From Phlebotomus papatasi (lineage: Eukaryota > Arthropoda > Insecta > Diptera > Psychodidae): DNA of 64,000 nt. The notes beneath the pieces were generated by a model, which saw only the letters and a list, made by a program, of their open reading frames with translations, searched no databases and had not been told where the DNA came from. The position numbers and the translations under genes are program-made. The DNA is taken from the NCBI RefSeq assembly GCF_024763615.1, contig NC_077222.1, forward strand, positions 11,284,001 to 11,348,000. The letters are read 5' to 3'. Shown piece after piece: positions 1 through 13,200 of the stretch; the stretch's first letter is position 1, and every line of letters begins with the position of its first letter.

Positions 1-1861
1 GAGATAGACCCCCCAAAGTTGGCATCAAATAAAATTTTTTAGGCATATTTTGTATGCAAATCTTTAAAGGCGAATATCTCCTAAACTAGAAGAGATAGAC
101 CCCCCAAAGTTGGCATCAAAAAAAATTTTTTTAGGCATATTTTGTATGCAAATCTTTAAACGCGAATATCTCCTGAACTAGAAGAGATAGACCCCCCAAA
201 GTTGGCATCAAAAAAAAATTTTTTAGGCATATTTTGTATGCAAATCTTTAAAGGCGAATATCTCCTAAACTAGAAGAGATAGACCCCCCAAAGTTGGCAT
301 CAAAAAAAATTTTTTTACGCATATTTTGTATGCAAATCTTTAAAGGCGAATATCTCCTAAACTAGAAGAGATAGACCCCCCAAAGTTGGCATCAAAAAAA
401 AAATTTTTTTACGCATATTTTGTATGCAAATCTTTAAAGGCGAATATCTCCTAAACTAGAAGAGATAGACCCCCCAAAGTTGGCATCAAAAAAAAATTTT
501 TTAGGCATATTTTGTATGCAAATCTTTAAAGGCGAATATCTCCTAAACTAGAAGAGATAGACCCCCCAAAGTTGGTATCAACAAAAATTTTTTAGGCATA
601 TTTTGTATGCAAATCTTTAAACGCGAATATCTCCTAAACTAGAAGAGATAGACCCCCCAAAGTTGGCATCAAAAAAATTTTTTTTAGGCATATTTTGTAT
701 GCAAATCTTTAAACGCGAATATCTCCTAAACTAGAAGAGATAGACCCCCCAAAGTTGGCATCAATAGAAAATTTTTTTTAGGCATATTTTGTATGCAAAT
801 CTTTAAAGGCGAATATCTCCTAAACTAGAAGAGATAGACCCCCCAAAGTTGGCATCAAAAAAAAATTTTTTAGGCATATTTTGTATGCAAATCTTTAAAG
901 GCGAATATCTCCTAAACTAGAAGAGATAGACCCCCCAAAGTTGGTATCAACAAAAATTTTTTAGGCATATTTTGTATGCAAATCTTTAAACGCGAATATC
1001 TCCTAAACTAGAAGAGATAGACCCCCCAAAGTTGGCATCAAAAAAAATTTTTTTAGGCATATTTTGTATGCAAATCTTTAAACGCGAATATCTCCTAAAC
1101 TAGAAGAGATAGACCCCCCAAAGTTGGCATCAATAGAAAATTTTTTTTAGGCATATTTTGTATGCAAATCTTTAAAGGCGAATATCTCCTAAACTAGAAG
1201 AGATAGACCCCCCAAAGTTGGCATCAAAAAAAATTTTTTAGGCATATTTTGTATGCAAATCTTTAAACGCGAATATCTCCTAAACTAGAAGAGATAGACC
1301 CCCCAAAGTTGGCATCAAAAGAAAATTTTTTTTAGGCATATTTTGTATGCAAATCTTTAAAGGCGAATATCTCCTAAACTAGAAGAGATAGACCCCCCAA
1401 AGTTGGCATCAAAAAAAAATTTTTTAGGCATATTTTGTATGCAAATCTTTAAAGGCGAATATCTCCTAAACTAGAAGAGATAGACCCCCCAAAAGTTGGC
1501 ATCAAAAAAATTTTTTTACGCATATTTTGTATGCAAATCTTTAAAGGCGAATATCTCCTAAACTAGAAGAGATAGACCCCCCAAAGTTGGCATCAAAAAA
1601 AAAATTTTTTTAGGCATATTTTGTATGCAAATCTTTAAAGGCGAATATCTCCTAAACTAGAAGAGATAGACCCCCCAAAGTTGGCATCAAAAAAAATTTT
1701 TTTAGGCATATTTTGTATGCAAATCTTTAAAGGCGAATATCTCCTAAACTAGAAGAGATAGACCCTCCAAAGTTGGCATCAAAAAAAAAATTTTTAGGCA
1801 TATTTTGTATGCAAATCTTTAAACGCGAATATCTCCTAAACTAGAAGAGATAGACCCCCCA

Positions 1862-4800
1862 AAGTTGGCATCAAAAAAATTTTTTTACGCATATTTTGTA
1901 TGCAAATCTTTAAAGGCGAATATCTCCTAAACTAGAAGAGATAGACCCCCCAAAGTTGGCATCAAAAAAAAAAAATTTTTAGGCATATTTTGTATGCAAA
2001 TCTTTAAAGGCGAATATCTCCTAAACTAGAAGAGATAGACCCCCCAAAGTTGGCATCAAAAAAAATTTTTTTAGGCATATTTTGTATGCAAATCTTTAAA
2101 GGCGAATATCTCCTAAACTAGAAGAGATAGACCCTCCAAAGTTGGCATCAAAAAAAAAATTTTTAGGCATATTTTGTATGCAAATCTTTAAACGCGAATA
2201 TCTCCTAAACTAGAAGAGATAGACCCCCCAAAGTTGGCATCAAATAAAACTTTTTAGGCATATTTTGTATGCAAATCTTTAAACGCGAATATCACCTAAA
2301 CTAGAAAAGATAGACCCCCCAAAGTTGGCATCAAAAAAAATTTTTTTAGGCATATTTTGTATGCAAATCTTTAAACGCGAATATCTCCTAAACTAGAAGA
2401 GATAGACCCCCCAAAGTTGGCATCAAAAAAAATTTTTTTTAGGCATATTTTGTATGCAAATCTATAAACGCGAATATCTCCTAAACTAGAAGAGATAGAC
2501 CCTCCAAAGTTGGCATCAAAAAAAATTTTTTTTAGGCATATTTTGTATGCAAATCTTTAACCGCGAATATCTCCTAAACTAGAAGAGATAGACCCCCCAA
2601 AGTTGGCATCAAAAAAAATTTTTTTTAGGCATATTTTGTATGCAAATCTATAAACGCGAATATCTCCTAAACTAGAAGAGATAGACCCCCCAAAGTTGGC
2701 ATCAAAAAAATTTTTTTAGGCATATTTTGTATACAAATCTTTAACCGCGAATATCTCCTAAACTAGAAGAGATAGACCCCCCAAAGTTGGCATCAAAAAA
2801 AATTTTTTTTAGGCATATTTTGTATGCAAATCTTTAAACGCGAATATCTCCTAAACTAGAACAGATAGACCCCCCAAAGTTGGCATCAAAAAAAAATTTT
2901 TTTTAGGCATATTTTGTATGCAAATCTTTAAACGCGAATATCTCCTAAACTAGAAGAGATAGACCCCCCAAAGTTGGCATCAAAAAAAATTTTTTTTAGG
3001 CATATTTTGTATGCAAATCTTTAACCGCGAATATCTCCTAAACTAGAAGAGATAGACCCCCCAAAGTTGGCATCAAAAAAAATTTTTTTTAGGCATATTT
3101 TGTATGCAAATCTTTAAACGCGAATATCTCCTAAACTAGAAGAGATAGACCCCCCAAAGTTGGCATCAAAAAAAAAATTTTTTTAGGCATATTTTGTATG
3201 CAAATCTTTAAACGCGAATATCTCCTAAACTAGAAGAGATAGACCCCCCAAAGTTGGCATCAAAAAAAAAATTTTTTTAGGCATATTTTGTATGCAAATC
3301 TTTAAACGCGAATATCTCCTAAACTAGAAGAGATAGACCCCCCAAAGTTGGCATCAAAAAAAATTTTTTTTAGGCATATTTTGTATGCAAATCTTTAAAC
3401 GCGAATATCTCCTAAACTAGAAGAGATAGACCCCCCAAAGTTGGCATCAAAAAAAAAATTTTTTTAGGCATATTTTGTATGCAAATCTTTAAACGCGAAT
3501 ATCTCCTAAACTAGAAGAGATAGACCCCCCAAAGTTGGCATCAAAAAAAAAATTTTTTTAGGCATATTTTGTATGCAAATCTTTAAACGCGAATATCTCC
3601 TAAACTAGAAGAGATAGACCCCCCAAAGTTGGCATCAAAAAAAAAAAATTTTTTTAGGCATATTTTGTATGCAAATCTTTAAACGCGAATATCTCCTAAA
3701 CTAGAAGAGATAGACCCCCCAAAGTTGGCATCAAAAAAAAATTTTTTTTAGGCATATTTTGTATGCAAATCTTTAAACGCGAATATCTCCTAAACTAGAA
3801 GAGATAGACCCCCCAAAGTTGGCATCAAAAAAAAATTTTTTTAGGCATATTTTGTATGCAAATCTTTAAACGCGAATATCTCCTAAACTAAAAGAGATAG
3901 ACCCCCTAAAGTTGGCATCAAAAAAAAATTTTTTAGGCATATTTTGTATGCAAATCTTTAAACGCGAATATCTCCTAAACTAAAAGAGATAGACCCCCTA
4001 AAGTTGGCATCAAAAAAAATTTTTTAGGCATATTTTGTATGCAAATCTTTAAACGCGAATATCTCCTAAACTAGAAGAGATAGACCCCCTAAAGTTGGCA
4101 TCAAAAAAAATTTTTTTAGGCATATTTTGTATGCAAATCTTTAAACGCGAATATCTCCTAAACTAGAAGAGATAGACCCCCTAAAGTTGGCATCAAAAAA
4201 AATTTTTTTAGGCATATTTTGTATGCAAATCTTTAACCGCGAATATCTCCTAAACTAGAAGAGATAGACCCCCCAAAGTTGGCATCAAAAAAAAAATTTT
4301 TTTAGGCATATTTTGTATGCAAATCTATAAACGCGAATATCTCCTAAACTAGAAGAGATAGACCCCCCAAAGTTGGCATCAAAAAAATTTTTTTAGGCAT
4401 ATTTTGTATGCAAATCTTTAAAGGCGAATATCTCCTAAACTAGAAGAGATAGACCCCCCAAAGTTGGCATCAAAAAAAATTTTTTTTAGGCATATTTTGT
4501 ATGCAAATCTTTAACCGCGAATATCTCCTAAACTAGAAGAGATAGACCCCCCAAAGTTGGCATCAAAAAAATTTTTTTACGCATATTTTGTATGCAAATC
4601 TTTAAAGGCGAATATCTCCTAAACTAGAAGAGATAGACCCCCCAAAGTTGGCATCAAAAAAAAAAATTTTTTAGGCATATTTTGTATGCAAATCTTTAAA
4701 GGCGAATATCTCCTAAACTAGAAGAGATAGACCCCCCAAAGTTGGCATCAAAAAAAATTTTTTTAGGCATATTTTGTATGCAAATCTTTAAAGGCGAATA

Positions 4801-7245
4801 TCTCCTAAACTAGAAGAGATAGACCCTCCAAAGTTGGCATCAAAAAAAAAATTTTTAGGCATATTTTGTATGCAAATCTTTAAACGCGAATATCTCCTAA
4901 ACTAGAAGAGATAGACCCCCCAAAGTTGGCATCAAATAAAACTTTTTAGGCATATTTTGTATGCAAATCTTTAAACGCGAATATCACCTAAACTAGAAAA
5001 GATAGACCCCCCAAAGTTGGCATCAAAAAAAATTTTTTTAGGCATATTTTGTATGCAAATCTTTAAACGCGAATATCTCCTAAACTAGAAGAGATAGACC
5101 CCCCAAAGTTGGCATCAAAAAAAATTTTTTTTAGGCATATTTTGTATGCAAATCTATAAACGCGAATATCTCCTAAACTAGAAGAGATAGACCCTCCAAA
5201 GTTGGCATCAAAAAAAAATTTTTTTAGGCATATTTTGTATGCAAATCTTTAACCGCGAATATCTCCTAAACTAGAAGAGATAGACCCCCCAAAGTTGGCA
5301 TCAAAAAAAATTTTTTTTAGGCATATTTTGTATGCAAATCTATAAACGCGAATATCTCCTAAACTAGAAGAGATAGACCCCCCAAAGTTGGCATCAAAAA
5401 AATTTTTTTAGGCATATTTTGTATACAAATCTTTAACCGCGAATATCTCCTAAACTAGAAGAGATAGACCCCCCAAAGTTGGCATCAAAAAAAATTTTTT
5501 TTAGGCATATTTTGTATGCAAATCTTTAAACGCGAATATCTCCTAAACTAGAACAGATAGACCCCCCAAAGTTGGCATCAAAAAAAAATTTTTTTTAGGC
5601 ATATTTTGTATGCAAATCTTTAAACGCGAATATCTCCTAAACTAGAAGAGATAGACCCCCCAAAGTTGGCATCAAAAAAAATTTTTTTTAGGCATATTTT
5701 GTATGCAAATCTTTAACCGCGAATATCTCCTAAACTAGAAGAGATAGACCCCCCAAAGTTGGCATCAAAAAAAATTTTTTTTAGGCATATTTTGTATGCA
5801 AATCTTTAAACGCGAATATCTCCTAAACTAGAAGAGATAGACCCCCCAAAGTTGGCATCAAAAAAAAAATTTTTTTAGGCATATTTTGTATGCAAATCTT
5901 TAAACGCGAATATCTCCTAAACTAGAAGAGATAGACCCCCCAAAGTTGGCATCAAAAAAAAAATTTTTTTAGGCATATTTTGTATGCAAATCTTTAAACG
6001 CGAATATCTCCTAAACTAGAAGAGATAGACCCCCCAAAGTTGGCATCAAAAAAAATTTTTTTTAGGCATATTTTGTATGCAAATCTTTAAACGCGAATAT
6101 CTCCTAAACTAGAAGAGATAGACCCCCCAAAGTTGGCATCAAAAAAAAAATTTTTTTAGGCATATTTTGTATGCAAATCTTTAAACGCGAATATCTCCTA
6201 AACTAGAAGAGATAGACCCCCCAAAGTTGGCATCAAAAAAAAAATTTTTTTAGGCATATTTTGTATGCAAATCTTTAAACGCGAATATCTCCTAAACTAG
6301 AAGAGATAGACCCCCCAAAGTTGGCATCAAAAAAAAAAAATTTTTTTAGGCATATTTTGTATGCAAATCTTTAAACGCGAATATCTCCTAAACTAGAAGA
6401 GATAGACCCCCCAAAGTTGGCATCAAAAAAAAATTTTTTTTAGGCATATTTTGTATGCAAATCTTTAAACGCGAATATCTCCTAAACTAGAAGAGATAGA
6501 CCCCCCAAAGTTGGCATCAAAAAAAAATTTTTTTAGGCATATTTTGTATGCAAATCTTTAAACGCGAATATCTCCTAAACTAAAAGAGATAGACCCCCTA
6601 AAGTTGGCATCAAAAAAAAATTTTTTAGGCATATTTTGTATGCAAATCTTTAAACGCGAATATCTCCTAAACTAAAAGAGATAGACCCCCTAAAGTTGGC
6701 ATCAAAAAAAATTTTTTAGGCATATTTTGTATGCAAATCTTTAAACGCGAATATCTCCTAAACTAGAAGAGATAGACCCCCTAAAGTTGGCATCAAAAAA
6801 AATTTTTTTAGGCATATTTTGTATGCAAATCTTTAAACGCGAATATCTCCTAAACTAGAAGAGATAGACCCCCTAAAGTTGGCATCAAAAAAAATTTTTT
6901 TAGGCATATTTTGTATGCAAATCTTTAACCGCGAATATCTCCTAAACTAGAAGAGATAGACCCCCCAAAGTTGGCATCAAAAAAAAAATTTTTTTAGGCA
7001 TATTTTGTATGCAAATCTATAAACGCGAATATCTCCTAAACTAGAAGAGATAGACCCCCCAAAGTTGGCATCAAAAAAATTTTTTTAGGCATATTTTGTA
7101 TGCAAATCTTTAAACGCGAATATCTCCTAAACTAGAAGAGATAGACCCCCCAAAGTTGGCATCAAAAAAAATTTTTTTTAGGCATATTTTGTATGCAAAT
7201 CTTTAACCGCGAATATCTCCTAAACTAGAAGAGATAGACCCCCCA
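1862..7245. repeat. Two tandem copies of a 2,692-bp, 29-monomer higher-order block in the satellite
   Basis: A distinctive series of monomers starting near 1,862 recurs in the same order 2,692 bp downstream, starting near 4,554. Shared private markers include the ACGC variant at 1,887 and 4,579, the CAAATAAAAC variant at 2,241 and 4,933, the following ATCACC...GAAAAG monomer, the CTATAAA monomers and the run of CCCCTAAAG monomers (about 3,890-4,200 and 6,590-6,890). A few single-base differences exist, for example AAAGGCG near 4,425 against AAACGCG near 7,115. This is a recent segmental duplication by unequal exchange or amplification. Confidence 0.85.
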
Positions 7246-10200
7246 AAGTTGGCATCAAAAAAAATTTTTTTTAGGCATATTTTGTATGCAAATCTTTAAA
7301 CGCGAATATCTCCTAAACTAGAAGAGATAGACCCCCCAAAGTTGGCATCAAAAAAAATTTTTTTTAGGCATATTTTGTATGCAAATCTTTAAGCGCGAAT
7401 ATCTCCTAAACTAGAAGAGATAGACCCCCAAAGTTGGCATCAAAAAAAATTTTTTTTAGGCATATTTTGTATGCAAATCTTTAAGCGCGAATATCTCCTA
7501 AACTAGAAGAGATAGACCCCCAAAGTTGGCATCAAAAAAAATTTTTTTTAGGCATATTTTGTATGCAAATCTTTAAACGCGAATATCTCCTAAACTAGAA
7601 GAGATAGACCCCCCAAAGTTGGCATCAAAAAAAAATTTTTTTAGGCATATTTTGTATGCAAATCTTTAACCGCGAATATCTCCTAAACTAGAAGAGATAG
7701 ACCCCCCAAAGTTGGCATCAAAAAAAAAAATTTTTTTAGGCATATTTTGTATGCAAATCTTTAAACGCGAATATCTCCTAAACTAGAAGAGATAGACCCC
7801 CCAAAGTTGGCATCAAAAAAAAATTTTTTTTAGGCATATTTTGTATGCAAATCTTTAAACGCGAATATCTCCTAAACTAGAAGAGATAGACCCCCCAAAG
7901 TTGGCATCAAAAAAAATTTTTTTTAGGCATATTTTGTATGCAAATCTTTAACCGCGAATATCTCCTAAACTAGAAGAGATAGACCCCCCAAAGTTGGCAT
8001 CAAAAAAAATTTTTTTTAGGCATATTTTGTATGCAAATCTTTAAACGCGAATATCTCCTAAACTAGAAGAGATAGACCCCCCAAAGTTGGCATCAAAAAA
8101 AAATTTTTTTTAGGCATATTTTGTATGCAAATCTTTAAACGCGAATATCTCCTAAACTAGAAGAGATAGACCCCCCAAAGTTGGCATCAAAAAAAATTTT
8201 TTTTAGGCATATTTTGTATGCAAATCTTTAAACGCGAATATCTCCTAAACTAGAAGAGATAGACCCCCCAAAGTTGGCATCAAAAAAAATTTTTTTAGGC
8301 ATATTTTGTATGCAAATCTTTAAACGCGAATATCACCTAAACTAGAACAGATAGACCCCCCAAAGTTGGCATAAAAAAAAATTTTTTTAGGCATATTTTG
8401 TATGCAAATCTTTAAACGCGAATATCTCCTAAACTAGAAGAGATAGACCCCCCAAAGTTGGCATCAAAAAAAATTTTTTTTAGGCATATTTTGTATGCAA
8501 ATCTATAAACGCGAATATCTCCTAAACTAGAAGAGATAGACCCTCCAAAGTTGGCATCAAAAAAAATTTTTTTTAGGCATATTTTGTATGCAAATCTTTA
8601 ACCGCGAATATCTCCTAAACTAGAAGAGATAGACCCCCCAAAGTTGGCATCAAAAAAAATTTTTTTTAGGCATATTTTGTATGCAAATCTATAAACGCGA
8701 ATATCTCCTAAACTAGAAGAGATAGACCCCCCAAAGTCGGCATCAAAAAAAAATTTTTTTAGGCATATTTTGTATGCAAATCTTTAACCGCGAATATCTC
8801 CTAAACTAGAAGAGATAGACCCCCCAAAGTTGGCATCAAAAAAAATTTTTTTTAGGCATATTTTGTATGCAAATCTATAAACGCGAATATCTCCTAAACT
8901 AGAAGAGATAGACCCTCCAAAGTTGGCATCAAAAAAAATTTTTTTAGGCATATTTTGTATGCAAATCTTTAACCGCGAATATCTCCTAAACTAGAAGAGA
9001 TAGACCCCCCAAAGTTGGCATCAAAAAAAATTTTTTTTAGGCATATTTTGTATGCAAATCTTTAACCGCGAATATCTCCTAAACTAGAAGAGATAGACCC
9101 CCCAAAGTTGGCATCAAAAAAATTGTTTTTAGGCATATTTTGTATGCAAATCTATAAACGCGAATATCTCCTAAACTAGAAGAGATAGACCCCCTAAAGT
9201 TGGCATCAAAAAAAAATTTTTTAGGCATATTTTGTATGCAAATCTTTAAACGCGAATATCTCCTAAACTAGAACAGATAGACCCCCCAAAGTTGGCATTA
9301 AAAAAAAATTTTTTTTAGGCATATTTTGTATGCAAATCTTTAAACGCGAATATCTCCTAAACTAGAAGAGATAGACCCCCCAAAGTTGGCATCAAAAAAA
9401 ATTTTTTTTAGGCATATTTTGTATGCAAATCTTTAACCGCGAATTTCTCCTAAACTAGAAGAGATAGACCCCCCAAAGTTGGCATCAAAAAAAATTTTTT
9501 TTAGGCATATTTTGTATGCAAATCTTTAAACGCGAATATCTCCTAAACTAGAAGAGATAGACCCCCCAAAGTTGGCATCAAAAAAAAAATTTTTTTAGGC
9601 ATATTTTGTATGCAAATCTTTAAACGCGAATATCTCCTAAACTAGAAGAGATAGACCCCCCAAAGTTGGCATCAAAAAAAATTTTTTTTAGGCATATTTT
9701 GTATGCAAATCTTTAAACGCGAATATCTCCTAAACTAGAAGAGATAGACCCCCCAAAGTTGGCATCAAAAAAAAAATTTTTTTAGGCATATTTTGTATGC
9801 AAATCTTTAAACGCGAATATCTCCTAAACTAGAAGAGATAGACCCCCCAAAGTTGGCATCAAAAAAAAATTTTTTTTAGGCATATTTTGTATGCAAATCT
9901 TTAACCGCGAATATCTCCTAAACTAGAAGAGATAGACCCCCCAAAGTTGGCATCAAAAAAAATTTTTTTTAGGCATTTTTTGTATGCAAATCTATAAACG
10001 CGAATATCTCCTAAACTAGAAGAGATAGACCCTCCAAAGTTGGCATCAAAAAAAATTTTTTTTAGGCATATTTTGTATGCAAATCTTTAACCGCGAATAT
10101 CTCCTAAACTAGAAGAGATAGACCCCCCAAAGTTGGCATCAAAAAAATTGTTTTTAGGCATATTTTGTATGCAAATCTTTAAACGCGAATATCTCCTAAA

Positions 10201-13200
10201 CTAGAAGAGATAGACCCCCCAAAGTTGGCATCAAAAAAAATTTTTTTTAGGCATATTTTGTATGCAAATCTTTAAACGCGAATATCTCCTAAACTAGAAG
10301 AGATAGACCCCCAAAGTTGGCATCAAAAAAAAATTTTTTTAGGCATATTTTGTATGCAAATCTTTAAACGCGAATATCTCCTAAACTAGAAGAGATAGAC
10401 CCCCCAAAGTTGGCATCAAAAAAAAATTTTTTTAGGCATATTTTGTATGCAAATCTTTAACCGCGAATATCTCCTAAACTAGAAGAGATAGACCCCCCAA
10501 AGTTGGCATCAAAAAAAAAAATTTTTTTAGGCATATTTTGTATGCAAATCTTTAAACGCGAATATCTCCTAAACTAGAAGAGATAGACCCCCCAAAGTTG
10601 GGATCAAAAAAAAATTTTTTTTAGGCATATTTTGTATGCAAATCTTTAAACGCGAATATCTCCTAAACTAGAAGAGATAGACCCCCCAAAGTTGGCATCA
10701 AAAAAAATTTTTTTTAGGCATATTTTGTATGCAAATCTTTAACCGCGAATATCTCCTAAACTAGAAGAGATAGACCCCCCAAAGTTGGCATCAAAAAAAA
10801 TTTTTTTTAGGCATATTTTGTATGCAAATCTTTAAACGCGAATATCTCCTAAACTAGAAGAGATAGACCCCCCAAAGTTGGCATCAAAAAAAAATTTTTT
10901 TTAGGCATATTTTGTATGCAAATCTTTAAACGCGAATATCTCCTAAACTAGAAGAGATAGACCCCCCAAAGTTGGCATCAAAAAAAAATTTTTTTAGGCA
11001 TATTTTGTATGCAAATCTTTAAACGCGAATATCACCTAAACTAGAACAGATAGACCCCCCAAAGTTGGCATCAAAAAAAATTTTTTTAGGCATATTTTGT
11101 ATGCAAATCTTTAAACGCGAATATCTCCTAAACTAGAAGAGATAGACCCCCCAAAGTTGGCATCAAAAAAAATTTTTTTTAGGCATATTTTGTATGCAAA
11201 TCTATAAACGCGAATATCTCCTAAACTAGAAGAGATAGACCCTCCAAAGTTGGCATCAAAAAAAATTTTTTTTAGGCATATTTTGTATGCAAATCTTTAA
11301 CCGCGAATATCTCCTAAACTAGAAGAGATAGACCCCCTAAAGTTGGCATCAAAAAAAAATTTTTTAGGCATATTTTGTATGCAAATCTTTAAACGCGAAT
11401 ATCTCCTAAACTAGAAGAGATAGACCCCCTAAAGTTGGCATCAAAAAAAATTTTTTTAGGCATATTTTGTATGCAAATCTTTAAACGCGAATATCTCCTA
11501 AACTAGAAGAGATAGACCCCCCAAAGTTGGCATCAAAAAAAATTTTTTTAGGCATATTTTGTATGCAAATCTTTAAACGCGAATATCTCCTAAACTAGAA
11601 GAGATAGACCCCCCAAAGTTGGCATCAAAAAAAATTTTTTTTAGGCATATTTTGTATGCAAATCTTTAACCGCGAATATCTCCTAAACTAGAAGAGATAG
11701 ACCCCCCAAAGTTGGCATCAAAAAAAAATTTTTTAGGCATATTTTGTATGCAAATCTTTAAACGCGAATATCTCCTAAACTAGAAGAGATAGACCCCCCA
11801 AAGTTCGCATCAAAAAAAAAATTTTTTTAGGCATATTTTGTATGCAAATCTTTAAACGCGAATATCTCCTAAACTAGAAGAGATAGACCCCCCAAAGTTG
11901 GCATCAAAAAAAAATTTTTTTTAGGCATATTTTGTATGCAAATCTTTAACCGCGAATATCTCCTAAACTAGAAGAGATAGACCCCCCAAAGTTGGCATCA
12001 AAAAAATTTTTTTTAGGCATATTTTGTATGCAAATCTATAAACGCGAATATCTCCTAAACTAGAAGAGATAGACCCTCCAAAGTTGGCATCAAAAAAAAT
12101 TTTTTTTAGGCATATTTTGTATGCAAATCTTTAACCGCGAATATCTCCTAAACTAGAAGAGATAGACCCCCCAAAGTTGGCATCAAAAAAATTATTTTTA
12201 GGCATATTTTGTATGCAAATCTTTAAACGCGAATATCTCCTAAACTAGAAGAGATAGACCCCCCAAAGTTGGCATCAAAAAAAATTTTTTAAGGCAAATT
12301 TTGTATGCATATCTTTAAACGCGAATATCTCCTAAACTAGAAGAGATAGACCCCCCAAAGTTGGCATCAAAAAAAATTTTTTTTAGGCATATTTTGTATG
12401 CAAATCTTTAAGCGCGAATATCTCCTAAACTAGAAGAGATAGACCCCCAAAGTTGGCATCAAAAAAAATTTTTTTTAGGCATATTTTGTATGCAAATCTT
12501 TAAACGCGAATATCTCCTAAACTAGAAGAGATAGACCCCCCAAAGTTGGCATCAAAAAAAAATTTTTTTAGGCATATTTTGTATGCAAATCTTTAACCGC
12601 GAATATCTCCTAAACTAGAAGAGATAGACCCCCCAAAGTTGGCATCAAAAAAAAAATTTTTTTAGGCATATTTTGTATGCAAATCTTTAAACGCGAATAT
12701 CTCCTAAACTAGAAGAGATAGACCCCCCAAAGTTGGCATCAAAAAAAAATTTTTTTTAGGCATATTTTGTATGCAAATCTTTAAACGCGAATATCTCCTA
12801 AACTAGAAGAGATAGACCCCCCAAAGTTGGCATCAAAAAAAATTTTTTTTAGGCATATTTTGTATGCAAATCTTTAACCGCGAATATCTCCTAAACTAGA
12901 AGAGATAGACCCCCCAAAGTTGGCATCAAAAAAAATTTTTTTTAGGCATATTTTGTATGCAAATCTTTAAACGCGAATATCTCCTAAACTAGAAGAGATA
13001 GACCCCCCAAAGTTGGCATCAAAAAAAAATTTTTTTTAGGCATATTTTGTATGCAAATCTTTAAACGCGAATATCTCCTAAACTAGAAGAGATAGACCCC
13101 CCAAAGTTGGCATCAAAAAAAAATTTTTTTAGGCATATTTTGTATGCAAATCTTTAAACGCGAATATCTCCTAAACTAGAAGAGATAGACCCCCCAAAGT

